From Candidatus Glassbacteria bacterium (GTDB lineage Bacteria > Gemmatimonadota > Glassbacteria > GWA2-58-10), in NCBI GenBank assembly GCA_019456185.1, contig VRUH01000010.1, positions 1-36,240 of the forward strand: a DNA stretch of 36,240 nucleotides. The letters run 5' to 3'. The position numbers were made by a program, and so were the translations under genes. The notes below the pieces were generated by a model. It ran no database searches, was not told the origin of the DNA, and saw only the letters and a program-made list of their open reading frames with translations. Positions 1 through 6,905 of this stretch are shown here, one piece after another; within the stretch, counting starts at the first letter, position 1; every line of letters starts with the position of its first letter.

Positions 1-82
1 CACCGGGCGGCCCAGACGGCGGAATTTGCTGGTCAAGGCTGACCTCGCTGGTCGGATTTTGTTGCGGTGAGAAGCCGGGCAT
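1..82 (-). CDS. Start of an unidentified gene (partial, runs off the left edge)
   Basis: An ATG at 82-80 overlaps the TGA stop of the upstream DUF3108 gene in the arrangement TGATG, which is typical of translational coupling. The frame stays open for all 27 codons to the window edge. An AAGGG element lies about nine bases upstream of the ATG, inside the end of the preceding gene. The visible residues begin MPGFSPQQNP and are polar and proline-rich with no signal peptide or motif, so no function can be assigned. The position suggests it is the fourth gene of the msbA-like glycolipid operon. The short visible length makes this uncertain. Confidence 0.45.
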   Translation of the reverse strand, partial: MPGFSPQQNPTSEVSLDQQIPPSGPPG

Positions 83-846
83 CAGCCCGCGCCCTTACCC
101 AGCTTGTACCTTTCCAGCAGGACGACAATCTTGCCGAAATTGAGTTGGCTGCTGACCTTGACCGGAATCCGGTGCCTGTCGCTGGTGATCCAGATTTGCA
201 GGTTGCCCTTGTGCTTGAACAGGCCGCCGCTCTTGATATACGGCTCGACCACGAAGCAGAAAAACCGTCCGGCCGGCACCTCGACCCACTCGGTGCGCTG
301 GACCGCCACCTTGAGCGGGTTGCCCTGCTTGTCGACAAAATTCTCCAGCAGCAGGCCCTGGCCCACCTGAAGGTCGAGAGTGCGGAAGTAGTAGAATATC
401 GACAACTGGTCCTGCTGCTGGGGGACGATATCAACTGTGTCTCCCCTGACCAGGTCGAAGCGGATCAACTGGTCCTGGAGGAAGACATACTCGCGGTTCT
501 CCTCGTGCCTGCCCTCTTTCTGGCGCTTGATAAACTTGTGCGGGTACAGCTCATCGGTGTCGATCAGCGATGTGAACCGGTCGCGGACGGGGTAGAACAG
601 ATCGATAGTCTTGTTGGAATTGGCCCCGGCCTCGATCCGGAAGACCTGCTCGGAGCGGAAGGTGTCGATCCCGGCCACGTGCATCCAGGCGGTGCCGATA
701 TTGCCCACCGTCCAGTTGATCGAAAACTCCAGTTTCTCGCCCACCGAATAGGGCACCCTGGGGACAGAATCCGCCTCAGTGCTGAATGCTGAACCGGCAG
801 TCAGCAGCAGCGCCGCCGCCAGCAATGTAAGTGCAGCTTTCCTCAT
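82..846 (-). CDS. DUF3108 domain periplasmic/outer-membrane-associated protein
   Basis: The protein has 254 residues. The chosen ATG is preceded by GGAG at a good distance and gives a clean signal peptide (MRKAALTLLAAALLLTAGSA). An upstream in-frame extension would run into the end of the GT2 gene and has no plausible signal, so it was not used. The mature part starts with PYSVGEKLEFSINW and continues with beta-rich sequence including AGIDTFRSEQVFRIEA and a late VPAGRFFCFVVEP segment. This matches the DUF3108 family, a predicted periplasmic beta-barrel-like fold of unknown biochemical role. It lies 40 bp after the GT2 gene and two genes after the msbA-like exporter, so a part in outer-membrane glycolipid handling is a reasonable inference. 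Family assignment is fairly secure; function is not. Confidence 0.8.
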   Translation of the reverse strand: MRKAALTLLAAALLLTAGSAFSTEADSVPRVPYSVGEKLEFSINWTVGNIGTAWMHVAGIDTFRSEQVFRIEAGANSNKTIDLFYPVRDRFTSLIDTDELYPHKFIKRQKEGRHEENREYVFLQDQLIRFDLVRGDTVDIVPQQQDQLSIFYYFRTLDLQVGQGLLLENFVDKQGNPLKVAVQRTEWVEVPAGRFFCFVVEPYIKSGGLFKHKGNLQIWITSDRHRIPVKVSSQLNFGKIVVLLERYKLGKGAG

Positions 847-886
847 CACGTACTCCGTCACTAACCTCGAGCCGTCCCCGAAGGAC

Positions 887-2047
887 TCATTCAGAGCTTT
901 TCGATCCCTGATCCGGTGAGGAGTTAGACGAGCCCTGAGTCCGTTTATTCGGACGTCGTCTCCGCCGGCGCGAGCGCCTGCCGCCCGAACGTCCTCCGCT
1001 GCCGGGTCCGCTGTCGCCGGATTGCGCCTTGCCCGCGGCCCCGCCACCGGCTTTCCGGTCTCCCTGGCCGCCGCCAGAGGAAGGTCTGTCCCGATCGCTC
1101 AGGGCGGAATCTTCTCCGCCCTGACTTTTTCCTCCGCCACCGGAACGCCGGCCTCTCCGGCGGGACCGTCCGCCACGGGACCGTCGTGAGCCGGTACGGG
1201 TCTCTTCCTGCCGGCCCGGCTCGCCTGAGCCGCGCCTGCTCCTGCGATAGTCGCGGGAGCGGTCTCTTCCGCCCTCTCGCCCTCCGCGCTCGAAGTGCTC
1301 GATAACTTTCTTCACCGCAGGGCCGAACATCAGCCTTTTCAGGACGCCAAGCAGGGAGAACCGGCTGGGTCGGCGGCTCATTTTCTGCTCCCTGATTTCC
1401 AGGATCTCGGTCTTTCTCGAGTTATCCTGCAGGGCCAGATACAGCATCGCGCCGGAGACGGCCGGGGGAGTAGCGGCGGGCAGCATGCTGAAAGCGTCCA
1501 TCCGCGGCATGTTGCGCCGCAGATGCTGGACGCGGCAGGCCCTGACCGTGGACAGCAGGTCGATATTAGCGGGGAATCTGGCACCGCGCCTGCGCAGAAT
1601 TCCGGCCGCCAGCCGGTTGGCGATCCTTTTGGCCACTCCGAGCCTGTTGCCGGGTGCGTTGATCCGGTCCGGGACATAGAGCACCACGTTGCGCTCGATC
1701 CCGGGAGCCATCTCCTTGAGTTCGGCCGGGTCGAACGAGAAATCGGCGTCAAGGACCACGAAATAATCGCGCTTGGGATTCTGGCTGGTACCGCTGATTT
1801 TGCGGATCGCATCTTTGAGGCACTTACTGTAACCCCTGCGGCTCTGGTGATGCGTCACCAGAAGCGGCATTTTTTTCAGATATGGTTCGACTACCTGGGC
1901 TGAATCGTCACTGCAGCCATCGAGTGTCAGGTGGACCTCGTACTCCATGTCCACCTCGCGCATGGACTGCATCAGGCGGTAAAGCAGTACACCGGCGGTT
2001 TCCTCTTCGTTACGCACCGGGATATAGAAAAAGATCTGTGGTTTCAC
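887..2047 (-). CDS. GT2-family glycosyltransferase with long Arg/Gly/Ser-rich disordered C-terminal tail
   Basis: The protein has 386 residues. Residues 1-245 form a GT-A fold: the N-terminal FFYIPVRNEEE strand-loop, LTLDGCSDDS near 42, and VVLDADFSFDP near 97-107 with a DxD-type DAD that should bind the nucleotide-sugar metal. It probably transfers a sugar to a lipid or envelope acceptor at the inner face of the cytoplasmic membrane; the acceptor is unknown. From about residue 254 to the end the sequence changes to low-complexity R/G/S/K/Q/E, for example GGRSGGRRSRRRRRRPNKR near 352-369, with no hydrophobic core. The frame runs through the tail to a single stop, so the tail is genuine coding sequence. 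The gene starts 7 bp after the msbA-like gene, so they are co-transcribed. A tail of this kind is expected on RNA-binding proteins, not glycosyltransferases. Confidence 0.85.
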   Translation of the reverse strand: MKPQIFFYIPVRNEEETAGVLLYRLMQSMREVDMEYEVHLTLDGCSDDSAQVVEPYLKKMPLLVTHHQSRRGYSKCLKDAIRKISGTSQNPKRDYFVVLDADFSFDPAELKEMAPGIERNVVLYVPDRINAPGNRLGVAKRIANRLAAGILRRRGARFPANIDLLSTVRACRVQHLRRNMPRMDAFSMLPAATPPAVSGAMLYLALQDNSRKTEILEIREQKMSRRPSRFSLLGVLKRLMFGPAVKKVIEHFERGGREGGRDRSRDYRRSRRGSGEPGRQEETRTGSRRSRGGRSRRRGRRSGGGGKSQGGEDSALSDRDRPSSGGGQGDRKAGGGAAGKAQSGDSGPGSGGRSGGRRSRRRRRRPNKRTQGSSNSSPDQGSKSSE

Positions 2048-2054
2048 GTTCCCG

Positions 2055-3884
2055 TCACTTTGCGGTTTGGAATTGAAGTTTGTACAGACGGCCGTACAGG
2101 CCGTCGGAAGCCATCAGTTCGTCGTGGGAGCCGGACTGAACTATCCGTCCCCGGTCCATCACGATAATCCGGTCGCAGTGCTGGATCGTGCTGAGCCGGT
2201 GGGCGATCACCAGGCTGGTGCGGTTTTGCATCAGCCGCTCGATCGCCTGCTGGACCAGGTGTTCGCTCTCTGTGTCCAGTGAGCTGGTGGCCTCGTCGAA
2301 TATCAGGATGTCCGGGTTTTTCAGGATAGCCCGGGCGATTGCAATCCGCTGGCGCTGGCCTCCCGAAAGCCGGGTGCCGCGCTCGCCGATCACAGTTTCG
2401 TAGCCGTCGTCCATCTCCTGAATGAACTCGTGGGCGTTTGCCGCTGTTGCCGCCTCGACAATCCTCTCCAGCGGCGTGTCTTCCAGGCCGTAGGCGATAT
2501 TGCTGCGCACCGTGTCGTTGAACAGGATTGTCTCCTGGGTGACAATCCCCACCAGCGAGCGAAGGTCGGCGATCCGGTAGCGGCGGATATCTTCCCCATC
2601 GAGCGTGACCCTGCCGCCGCCGACGTCGTAGAAGCGCGGCAGGAGGTCCATCAGGGTCGATTTGCCGCCGCCGCTGGGTCCCACGACCGCCACCACCTCG
2701 CCGCGGCGGATTTCAAGCTCGATATCCTTCAGCACGGGCGTATCCGGCAGATAGCTGAACGAAACGTTCTCGTAGCGGATCAAGCTGTCGAACGACTGTT
2801 TAGGCAGGGCATCCGGGGCGTCGGTGACATCCGGCCGGCTGTCGACAATCCGGAAAATCCGTTCGCAGGAAGACAATCCCTGCTGGAGGATGTCGTTGAA
2901 GTTGCTCAGCGCCTTCACCGGCGACATCAGGCGCAGGGCCACCACCAGGAAGAGGAAGAAATGCTCCGCGTTCATCGAGCCGTCCAGTACCTGACGGCCG
3001 CCGTAGAGCAGGAACACTCCCCCGGCCAGCGACATCAGGGATTCTGTCAGCGGGCTGCTCAGCGATGCGTAGCGGTTGGTCCGCATGTACTGGTGATAGT
3101 AGCCGCTCGTGAGGCCGTGGAACTTGCCGCGCTCGAATTTTTCCATCCCGAACGCCTTGACCACCCTGATTCCGCTGATCGCTTCCTGGAACACCGCCGT
3201 GATTTCACCCATCGCGTTCTGCAGCCAGCGGTTCTTGCGGCGCAGTTTCCTGGCCACCCAGCCCACCAGCAGCGCCATCAGCGGGATCAGCACTACGGCC
3301 ATCACGGTCAGCTTCCAGCTCAGCCACAACAGCATACTGATATAGACCAGCAGTAGTCCCGAGGACTGCAAGATTTTGGAGAAACTGTCGGTCAGCACGG
3401 CGCGGACATTGTTGACGTCGTGGCTCATGCAGCTGATCAACTGGCCGGTCTTGTTGCGCTGGAAGAACGATAGGGACAACTCGCTGAGCCGGTCGAACAT
3501 CTGGTTGCGGATATCACGGACCGCCAGCTGCTCCAGGCTGCGGCTCAGATAACGCTGGAGGTAATCGAACGCGGCCTTGAGCATGAACAGCACCACGATC
3601 AGCACCACGATCCGCTGCAGGGCCTGGGCCGGACCGCCGGAGAGGATCAGCGACTGTATCCGGTCAAGCCACTGTTCCACGCCGCCCAGCAACCCCGAAC
3701 TCTCGGGCAGGGAGTTTGTTGACGGGGCGTCCTCGCTCCTGCCGAACAGGACGTTAAGCAGCGGGATCGCCAGCGACATGGTGGCCCCGTCGAGCGCGGC
3801 GAAGCCCAGCACGCTGGCCACGGCGCAACTCAGAAGGAGCCAGTAAGGCTTGAGATATCCGAGCAGGCGGAAATACTCTTTCAT
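2055..3884 (-). CDS. msbA: MsbA-type lipid A/glycolipid ABC exporter (fused TMD-NBD)
   Basis: This is a 609-residue half-transporter of normal family length. The transmembrane region spans roughly residues 15-320 and begins YLKPYWLLLSCAVASVLGF. The ATPase domain has Walker A GPSGGGKST, a Q-loop at VTQETILF, the signature LSGGQRQRIAIARA, Walker B ILIFDEATSSLD and an H-loop in VIAHRLST. All catalytic elements are present. MsbA homodimers flip lipid A-core to the periplasmic leaflet. Family membership alone does not fix the substrate, but the downstream GT2 and DUF3108 genes and the divergent ArnT-like gene support a lipopolysaccharide or glycolipid role. It is the first gene of the operon, behind a near-consensus promoter. 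Confidence 0.88.
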   Translation of the reverse strand: MKEYFRLLGYLKPYWLLLSCAVASVLGFAALDGATMSLAIPLLNVLFGRSEDAPSTNSLPESSGLLGGVEQWLDRIQSLILSGGPAQALQRIVVLIVVLFMLKAAFDYLQRYLSRSLEQLAVRDIRNQMFDRLSELSLSFFQRNKTGQLISCMSHDVNNVRAVLTDSFSKILQSSGLLLVYISMLLWLSWKLTVMAVVLIPLMALLVGWVARKLRRKNRWLQNAMGEITAVFQEAISGIRVVKAFGMEKFERGKFHGLTSGYYHQYMRTNRYASLSSPLTESLMSLAGGVFLLYGGRQVLDGSMNAEHFFLFLVVALRLMSPVKALSNFNDILQQGLSSCERIFRIVDSRPDVTDAPDALPKQSFDSLIRYENVSFSYLPDTPVLKDIELEIRRGEVVAVVGPSGGGKSTLMDLLPRFYDVGGGRVTLDGEDIRRYRIADLRSLVGIVTQETILFNDTVRSNIAYGLEDTPLERIVEAATAANAHEFIQEMDDGYETVIGERGTRLSGGQRQRIAIARAILKNPDILIFDEATSSLDTESEHLVQQAIERLMQNRTSLVIAHRLSTIQHCDRIIVMDRGRIVQSGSHDELMASDGLYGRLYKLQFQTAK

Positions 3885-3925
3885 CCACTAATCCCCTGAT
3901 AATTCGACAGATACTGAATTTGTGC

Positions 3926-3954
3926 AATATACCCGCAGAGGTTATCAATGTCAA
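3926..3954 (-). promoter_or_regulatory. Sigma-70-type promoter for the msbA-like operon
   Basis: Read on the minus strand, a perfect -35 TTGACA (3954-3949) is separated by exactly 17 bp from a -10 TATATT (3931-3926). The start of the msbA-like gene lies about 40 bp downstream. It is the best promoter match I found in the window. No operator-like repeat is evident. Confidence 0.7.
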
Positions 3955-3969
3955 GCTGACCGGCGTTCA

Positions 3970-3999
3970 TTGACACTGCTCGCGCGGCTCTGCTATTTT
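3970..3999 (+). promoter_or_regulatory. Candidate sigma-70 promoter for the ArnT-like gene
   Basis: TTGACA at 3970-3975 is followed after 18 bp by TATTTT at 3994-3999 (four of six matches). The ATG at 4042 is about 36 bp beyond the predicted start site. The promoter is divergent from the msbA-like promoter, with the two -35 boxes only 15 bp apart, so the two units could be co-regulated. Confidence 0.5.
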
Positions 4000-4041
4000 C
4001 ACAGCACCAGCCGACAACACTGTTATACACCCGGAGGTGCG

Positions 4042-5700
4042 ATGCCGTTCGGCGGCGGTGTTTCCAGCCTGCTTGTCCGCGGGCGCTACCTGGCGCTGCT
4101 ACTTTTGTGCGCCGCTCTTTACGTTCCGAACCTGGGCGGATACCTGCTGTTCGACGTGGATGAGCCGCGGTATGCCGAGACAGCGCGGGTGATGGTCGAA
4201 ACCGGCGAATGGGTGGTGCCGTATTTCAACGGCGAGTACCGGTTCGAGAAGCCCGTGCTGACCTACTGGCTGATCGGAGCGTCGTATAAGCTGTTCGGCG
4301 TGGGCGAGTTCGGCGCGCGCCTGCCTTCGGCGCTGGCCGCCGCCGGTACGGTGCTGCTGACATGCCTGGCCGCCGGGCGGCTGTTCAGCTCCGGTACGGG
4401 TCTGGCGGCCGGGGCGATCCTGGCGGTATGCCTGCAGTTCGTGGGTCTGGGCCGGATGGCGCTGACCGACATGCACCTGGCCTTCTTCATCACCGCCACC
4501 CTCGCGACGTTCGTGATCGGGATCGGGCACCCGGAAAGAAACCGGCGGAGATTATGGCTGCTCGGAACCTGGTTTGCCAGCGCCCTGGCCGTGCTGACCA
4601 AAGGACCGGTCGGCCTGGTCCTGCCCGGTGCAGTCGCGCTGGCGTATATCGCACTCAGCGGGGATATCATAACTAAACTGCGTAACGTGCCGTGGCTCAC
4701 GGGCTTCGCGCTGTTCTGCCTGACAACCCTGCCGTGGTACGCAGCTGTGACCCTGCGCAGCGATTTCGAGTTTTTCCGCACGTTTATCATCAGGCACAAC
4801 CTCCAGCGCTTCGCCGGCGAGGTGGCCGCCGGCGGCCAGCACGTGGAGCCTTTCTATTATTACGTCCCCGTAGTCTTGCTCGGCGTGCTGCCCTGGACTT
4901 TTTTCCTGGCGCAGGCGGTAATCGTTCCCATGCGGGAAACAGCAGTCAGCCTGGTACGCTCGCGCCGGGTCAGCGATCCACGGCTGTTCCCGTTACTGTG
5001 GGCGCTGGGGGTTATCGGATTTTTCAGTATCGCCCGGGCCAAACTGCCTACCTATGTCACTCCGGCCTACCCCGCGCTGGCGATCCTGCTGGCGGTTTAC
5101 CTGGCTGGGCTGCGTGAGCGGGCCAGGCGCGAGGGCGCTCTGGGCGGATCGCTGTGGATTCCCGCCGCCCTGACTTTCGGTCTGGTTGCCGCAATCGGAG
5201 GGTTCCTGCTGTTCGGGCCGAAAGACCTGGCGCCGTTTCCGCTGGGCGGCCTGCCGGCGTGGTGCGCAGCGGCGCTTGTCGCCGGCCCGTTGACCGCACT
5301 GATCCTGTTAAAGAAACATCGGTTACACTCGGCACTTGGCGCCGCCGTGACCGGCCAGGCGGCTTTCTCGCTCGTACTGGCTCTGGGAGTGCTTCCGCTG
5401 GTGAGCGAACACCGTCAGAAACCGCAGAAACAACTGGTGGAGCGCGCCTGTGACTGGCTGGGTAACAGCGGTAGCCTGGCCGCATACCGTTACCGCAAGA
5501 CCGCAATCCCGTTTTACGCCCGCCGCACGGTGGCATACTACGAACTCCAGGACCTGCAAGCCGGCGCCCTGAGCGGACTGGGCAGGCCGGCGGCCGTAAT
5601 CACCCGCACCAGGCACCTCCGGGAACTGCTGGAGGGTACCGGCGGGTCGCTGACCGCCGGTGTCGAGGGAGACCTCGCGCTGGTTCTGCTGCTGCGCTGA
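4042..5700 (+). CDS. ArnT/PMT-like (GT39/GT83) polyprenyl-phosphate-sugar membrane glycosyltransferase
   Basis: The protein has 552 residues. The ATG at 4042 was chosen because GGAGG lies five bases upstream; the open frame continues upstream but without a ribosome site. The first periplasmic loop holds DVDEPRYAETARVM, the conserved acidic metal-binding DE of GT-C enzymes, followed by FEKPVLTYWLIG, a classic ArnT/PMT-family signature. About ten to twelve hydrophobic helices follow, then a soluble C-terminal part of roughly 100 residues. Family members move a sugar from undecaprenyl phosphate to lipid A or another periplasmic acceptor. Divergence from an msbA-like operon fits lipid A or outer-membrane glycan modification, but sugar and acceptor cannot be read from sequence. 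Because L-Ara4N genes are absent here, the arnT symbol is withheld. Confidence 0.85.
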   Translation: MPFGGGVSSLLVRGRYLALLLLCAALYVPNLGGYLLFDVDEPRYAETARVMVETGEWVVPYFNGEYRFEKPVLTYWLIGASYKLFGVGEFGARLPSALAAAGTVLLTCLAAGRLFSSGTGLAAGAILAVCLQFVGLGRMALTDMHLAFFITATLATFVIGIGHPERNRRRLWLLGTWFASALAVLTKGPVGLVLPGAVALAYIALSGDIITKLRNVPWLTGFALFCLTTLPWYAAVTLRSDFEFFRTFIIRHNLQRFAGEVAAGGQHVEPFYYYVPVVLLGVLPWTFFLAQAVIVPMRETAVSLVRSRRVSDPRLFPLLWALGVIGFFSIARAKLPTYVTPAYPALAILLAVYLAGLRERARREGALGGSLWIPAALTFGLVAAIGGFLLFGPKDLAPFPLGGLPAWCAAALVAGPLTALILLKKHRLHSALGAAVTGQAAFSLVLALGVLPLVSEHRQKPQKQLVERACDWLGNSGSLAAYRYRKTAIPFYARRTVAYYELQDLQAGALSGLGRPAAVITRTRHLRELLEGTGGSLTAGVEGDLALVLLLR

Positions 5701-5897
5701 ACGCCCCTCGGCGAAGGTATTTTTTTCCTCAAAGGTACGATCCAGGCCCGAATATCCGAACAAACCAGTCAGACTATCTGTATAAATAATTGGTCATTAC
5801 ATCAGATGTACGGTCCGGGCCGGATTGGTATGTAAATTGCTTAAATATGGGTTGCATAACTTGCTCACGGTCAAAACCCATTATCCGGGAGGCTCAA

Positions 5898-6065
5898 ATG
5901 CCGCGCTCAGCTTCACCAAAAGCCCAAAAGGACGATAAAATCGATACCAAATTCGGTGTCGTGACCGTCCTGGAACGCAAAAACGGCAAGATCATGGTGC
6001 TGATTGACGACGATATCACCGCTACTTTCAACGAGAAAGAGTTTTTCAACGATTTCGTGCTCTGA
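5898..6065 (+). CDS. Small orphan protein (55 residues), unknown function
   Basis: The ATG at 5898 has GGGAGG five bases upstream, an excellent ribosome site. A longer frame from 5790 lacks one, so it was not used. The first 16 residues are polar (MPRSASPKAQKDDK). The rest alternates like short beta strands: FGVVTVLERKNGKIMVLI, then DDDITATFNEKEFF. There is no signal peptide, membrane segment or Cys. The pattern suggests a small SH3-like or beta-barrel domain, but I do not recognise a family. It stands alone: 197 bp from the ArnT-like stop and 220 bp before the coiled-coil gene. Confidence 0.65.
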   Translation: MPRSASPKAQKDDKIDTKFGVVTVLERKNGKIMVLIDDDITATFNEKEFFNDFVL

Positions 6066-6285
6066 TACAGGTGCCGCCTGAATCACCGATATCGTCCCGG
6101 TTACCTTCCCCCTTTCATGGGGAACGTTATCTCCATTTCCAAACCGTCTGTCCGCAACGCTCCGCGCTAAGTTTTGTTTGACTTGCCTTTGATCTTGGCG
6201 TATTATATCAAACACAGAGGGTACACGCCTTCGCTATCGTACCCATCCCTCCTTTTGACTTCGACTTGTGCACGGAACTGTCCGG

Positions 6286-6834
6286 ATGGTTTATTACTAT
6301 TCTATCGCGGTTGTTCTTGGAATATGCACGATTCTGTTTCTGGGCCTGCTGATCCAGAAAAAGAAGGAAGAGTCCAAACGCCGCAAGGAAATGGAGCTGC
6401 TCTCCGCCCAGCGCCACCTCGAAGAGAGCCGCGACAAATTAGCCACCCTGCGCAAGCTCCTTTACGAAATCGAAAACCAGCTTACCAACAACAAGCATTA
6501 CCACGCCACCAAAAAAGAAGAGTTGATCCAGGTCGCCAAGCAGCTTAAGGAAGTTGAAGAGAATAAGATGGAGATTCAGCGCGCGATCGATCAGGACGCG
6601 CATAGCGAGGAGTTGAACCTGTTGAATAACCGTCTGAAACTGAACCTGGAAAAACTGACCGAACTGAGTGCCGAAGCCCAGGATTTGCAGGGTAAAGTGG
6701 ACAATCTTGGTAAGGCCGTGATGCAGAACGAAGAAGAGATCAACCAGTTGCAGCTCAAGATCAGCCAGGCCGAAAGCGAGTTGGAATACAACCGGGAAGT
6801 GGTCAAGAGCAAGGAAAGACTTATCAATTCCTGA
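6286..6834 (+). CDS. Membrane-anchored coiled-coil protein, unknown function
   Basis: The protein has 182 residues from the ATG at 6286; a GTG at 6268 is also possible and adds six residues. One N-terminal transmembrane helix (VYYYSIAVVLGICTILFLGL) is followed by a KKKEESKRRK stop-transfer patch, so the rest should lie in the cytoplasm. Residues 30-180 are almost entirely heptad-like, rich in E, K, L, Q and N (for example LNNRLKLNLEKLTELSAEA), and predict a long coiled coil with no catalytic motif. This is the general layout of divisome or envelope scaffold proteins, but no specific family is recognised. The ribosome site is weak (ACGGA). Confidence 0.8.
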   Translation: MVYYYSIAVVLGICTILFLGLLIQKKKEESKRRKEMELLSAQRHLEESRDKLATLRKLLYEIENQLTNNKHYHATKKEELIQVAKQLKEVEENKMEIQRAIDQDAHSEELNLLNNRLKLNLEKLTELSAEAQDLQGKVDNLGKAVMQNEEEINQLQLKISQAESELEYNREVVKSKERLINS

Positions 6835-6905
6835 TCGGCTGCAATACGCCACCTCCCGCCTCTGAGGATCGCCTCACGATAACTGCCGCGTAATTCTCCA
6901 GACCT

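Noticed and set aside
67-792. Long plus-strand open frame opposite the DUF3108 gene
   Set aside because: It lies antisense to a gene with signal peptide and recognised domain, has no ribosome site, and its His/Asp/Leu-rich translation is typical of antisense frames in GC-rich DNA.
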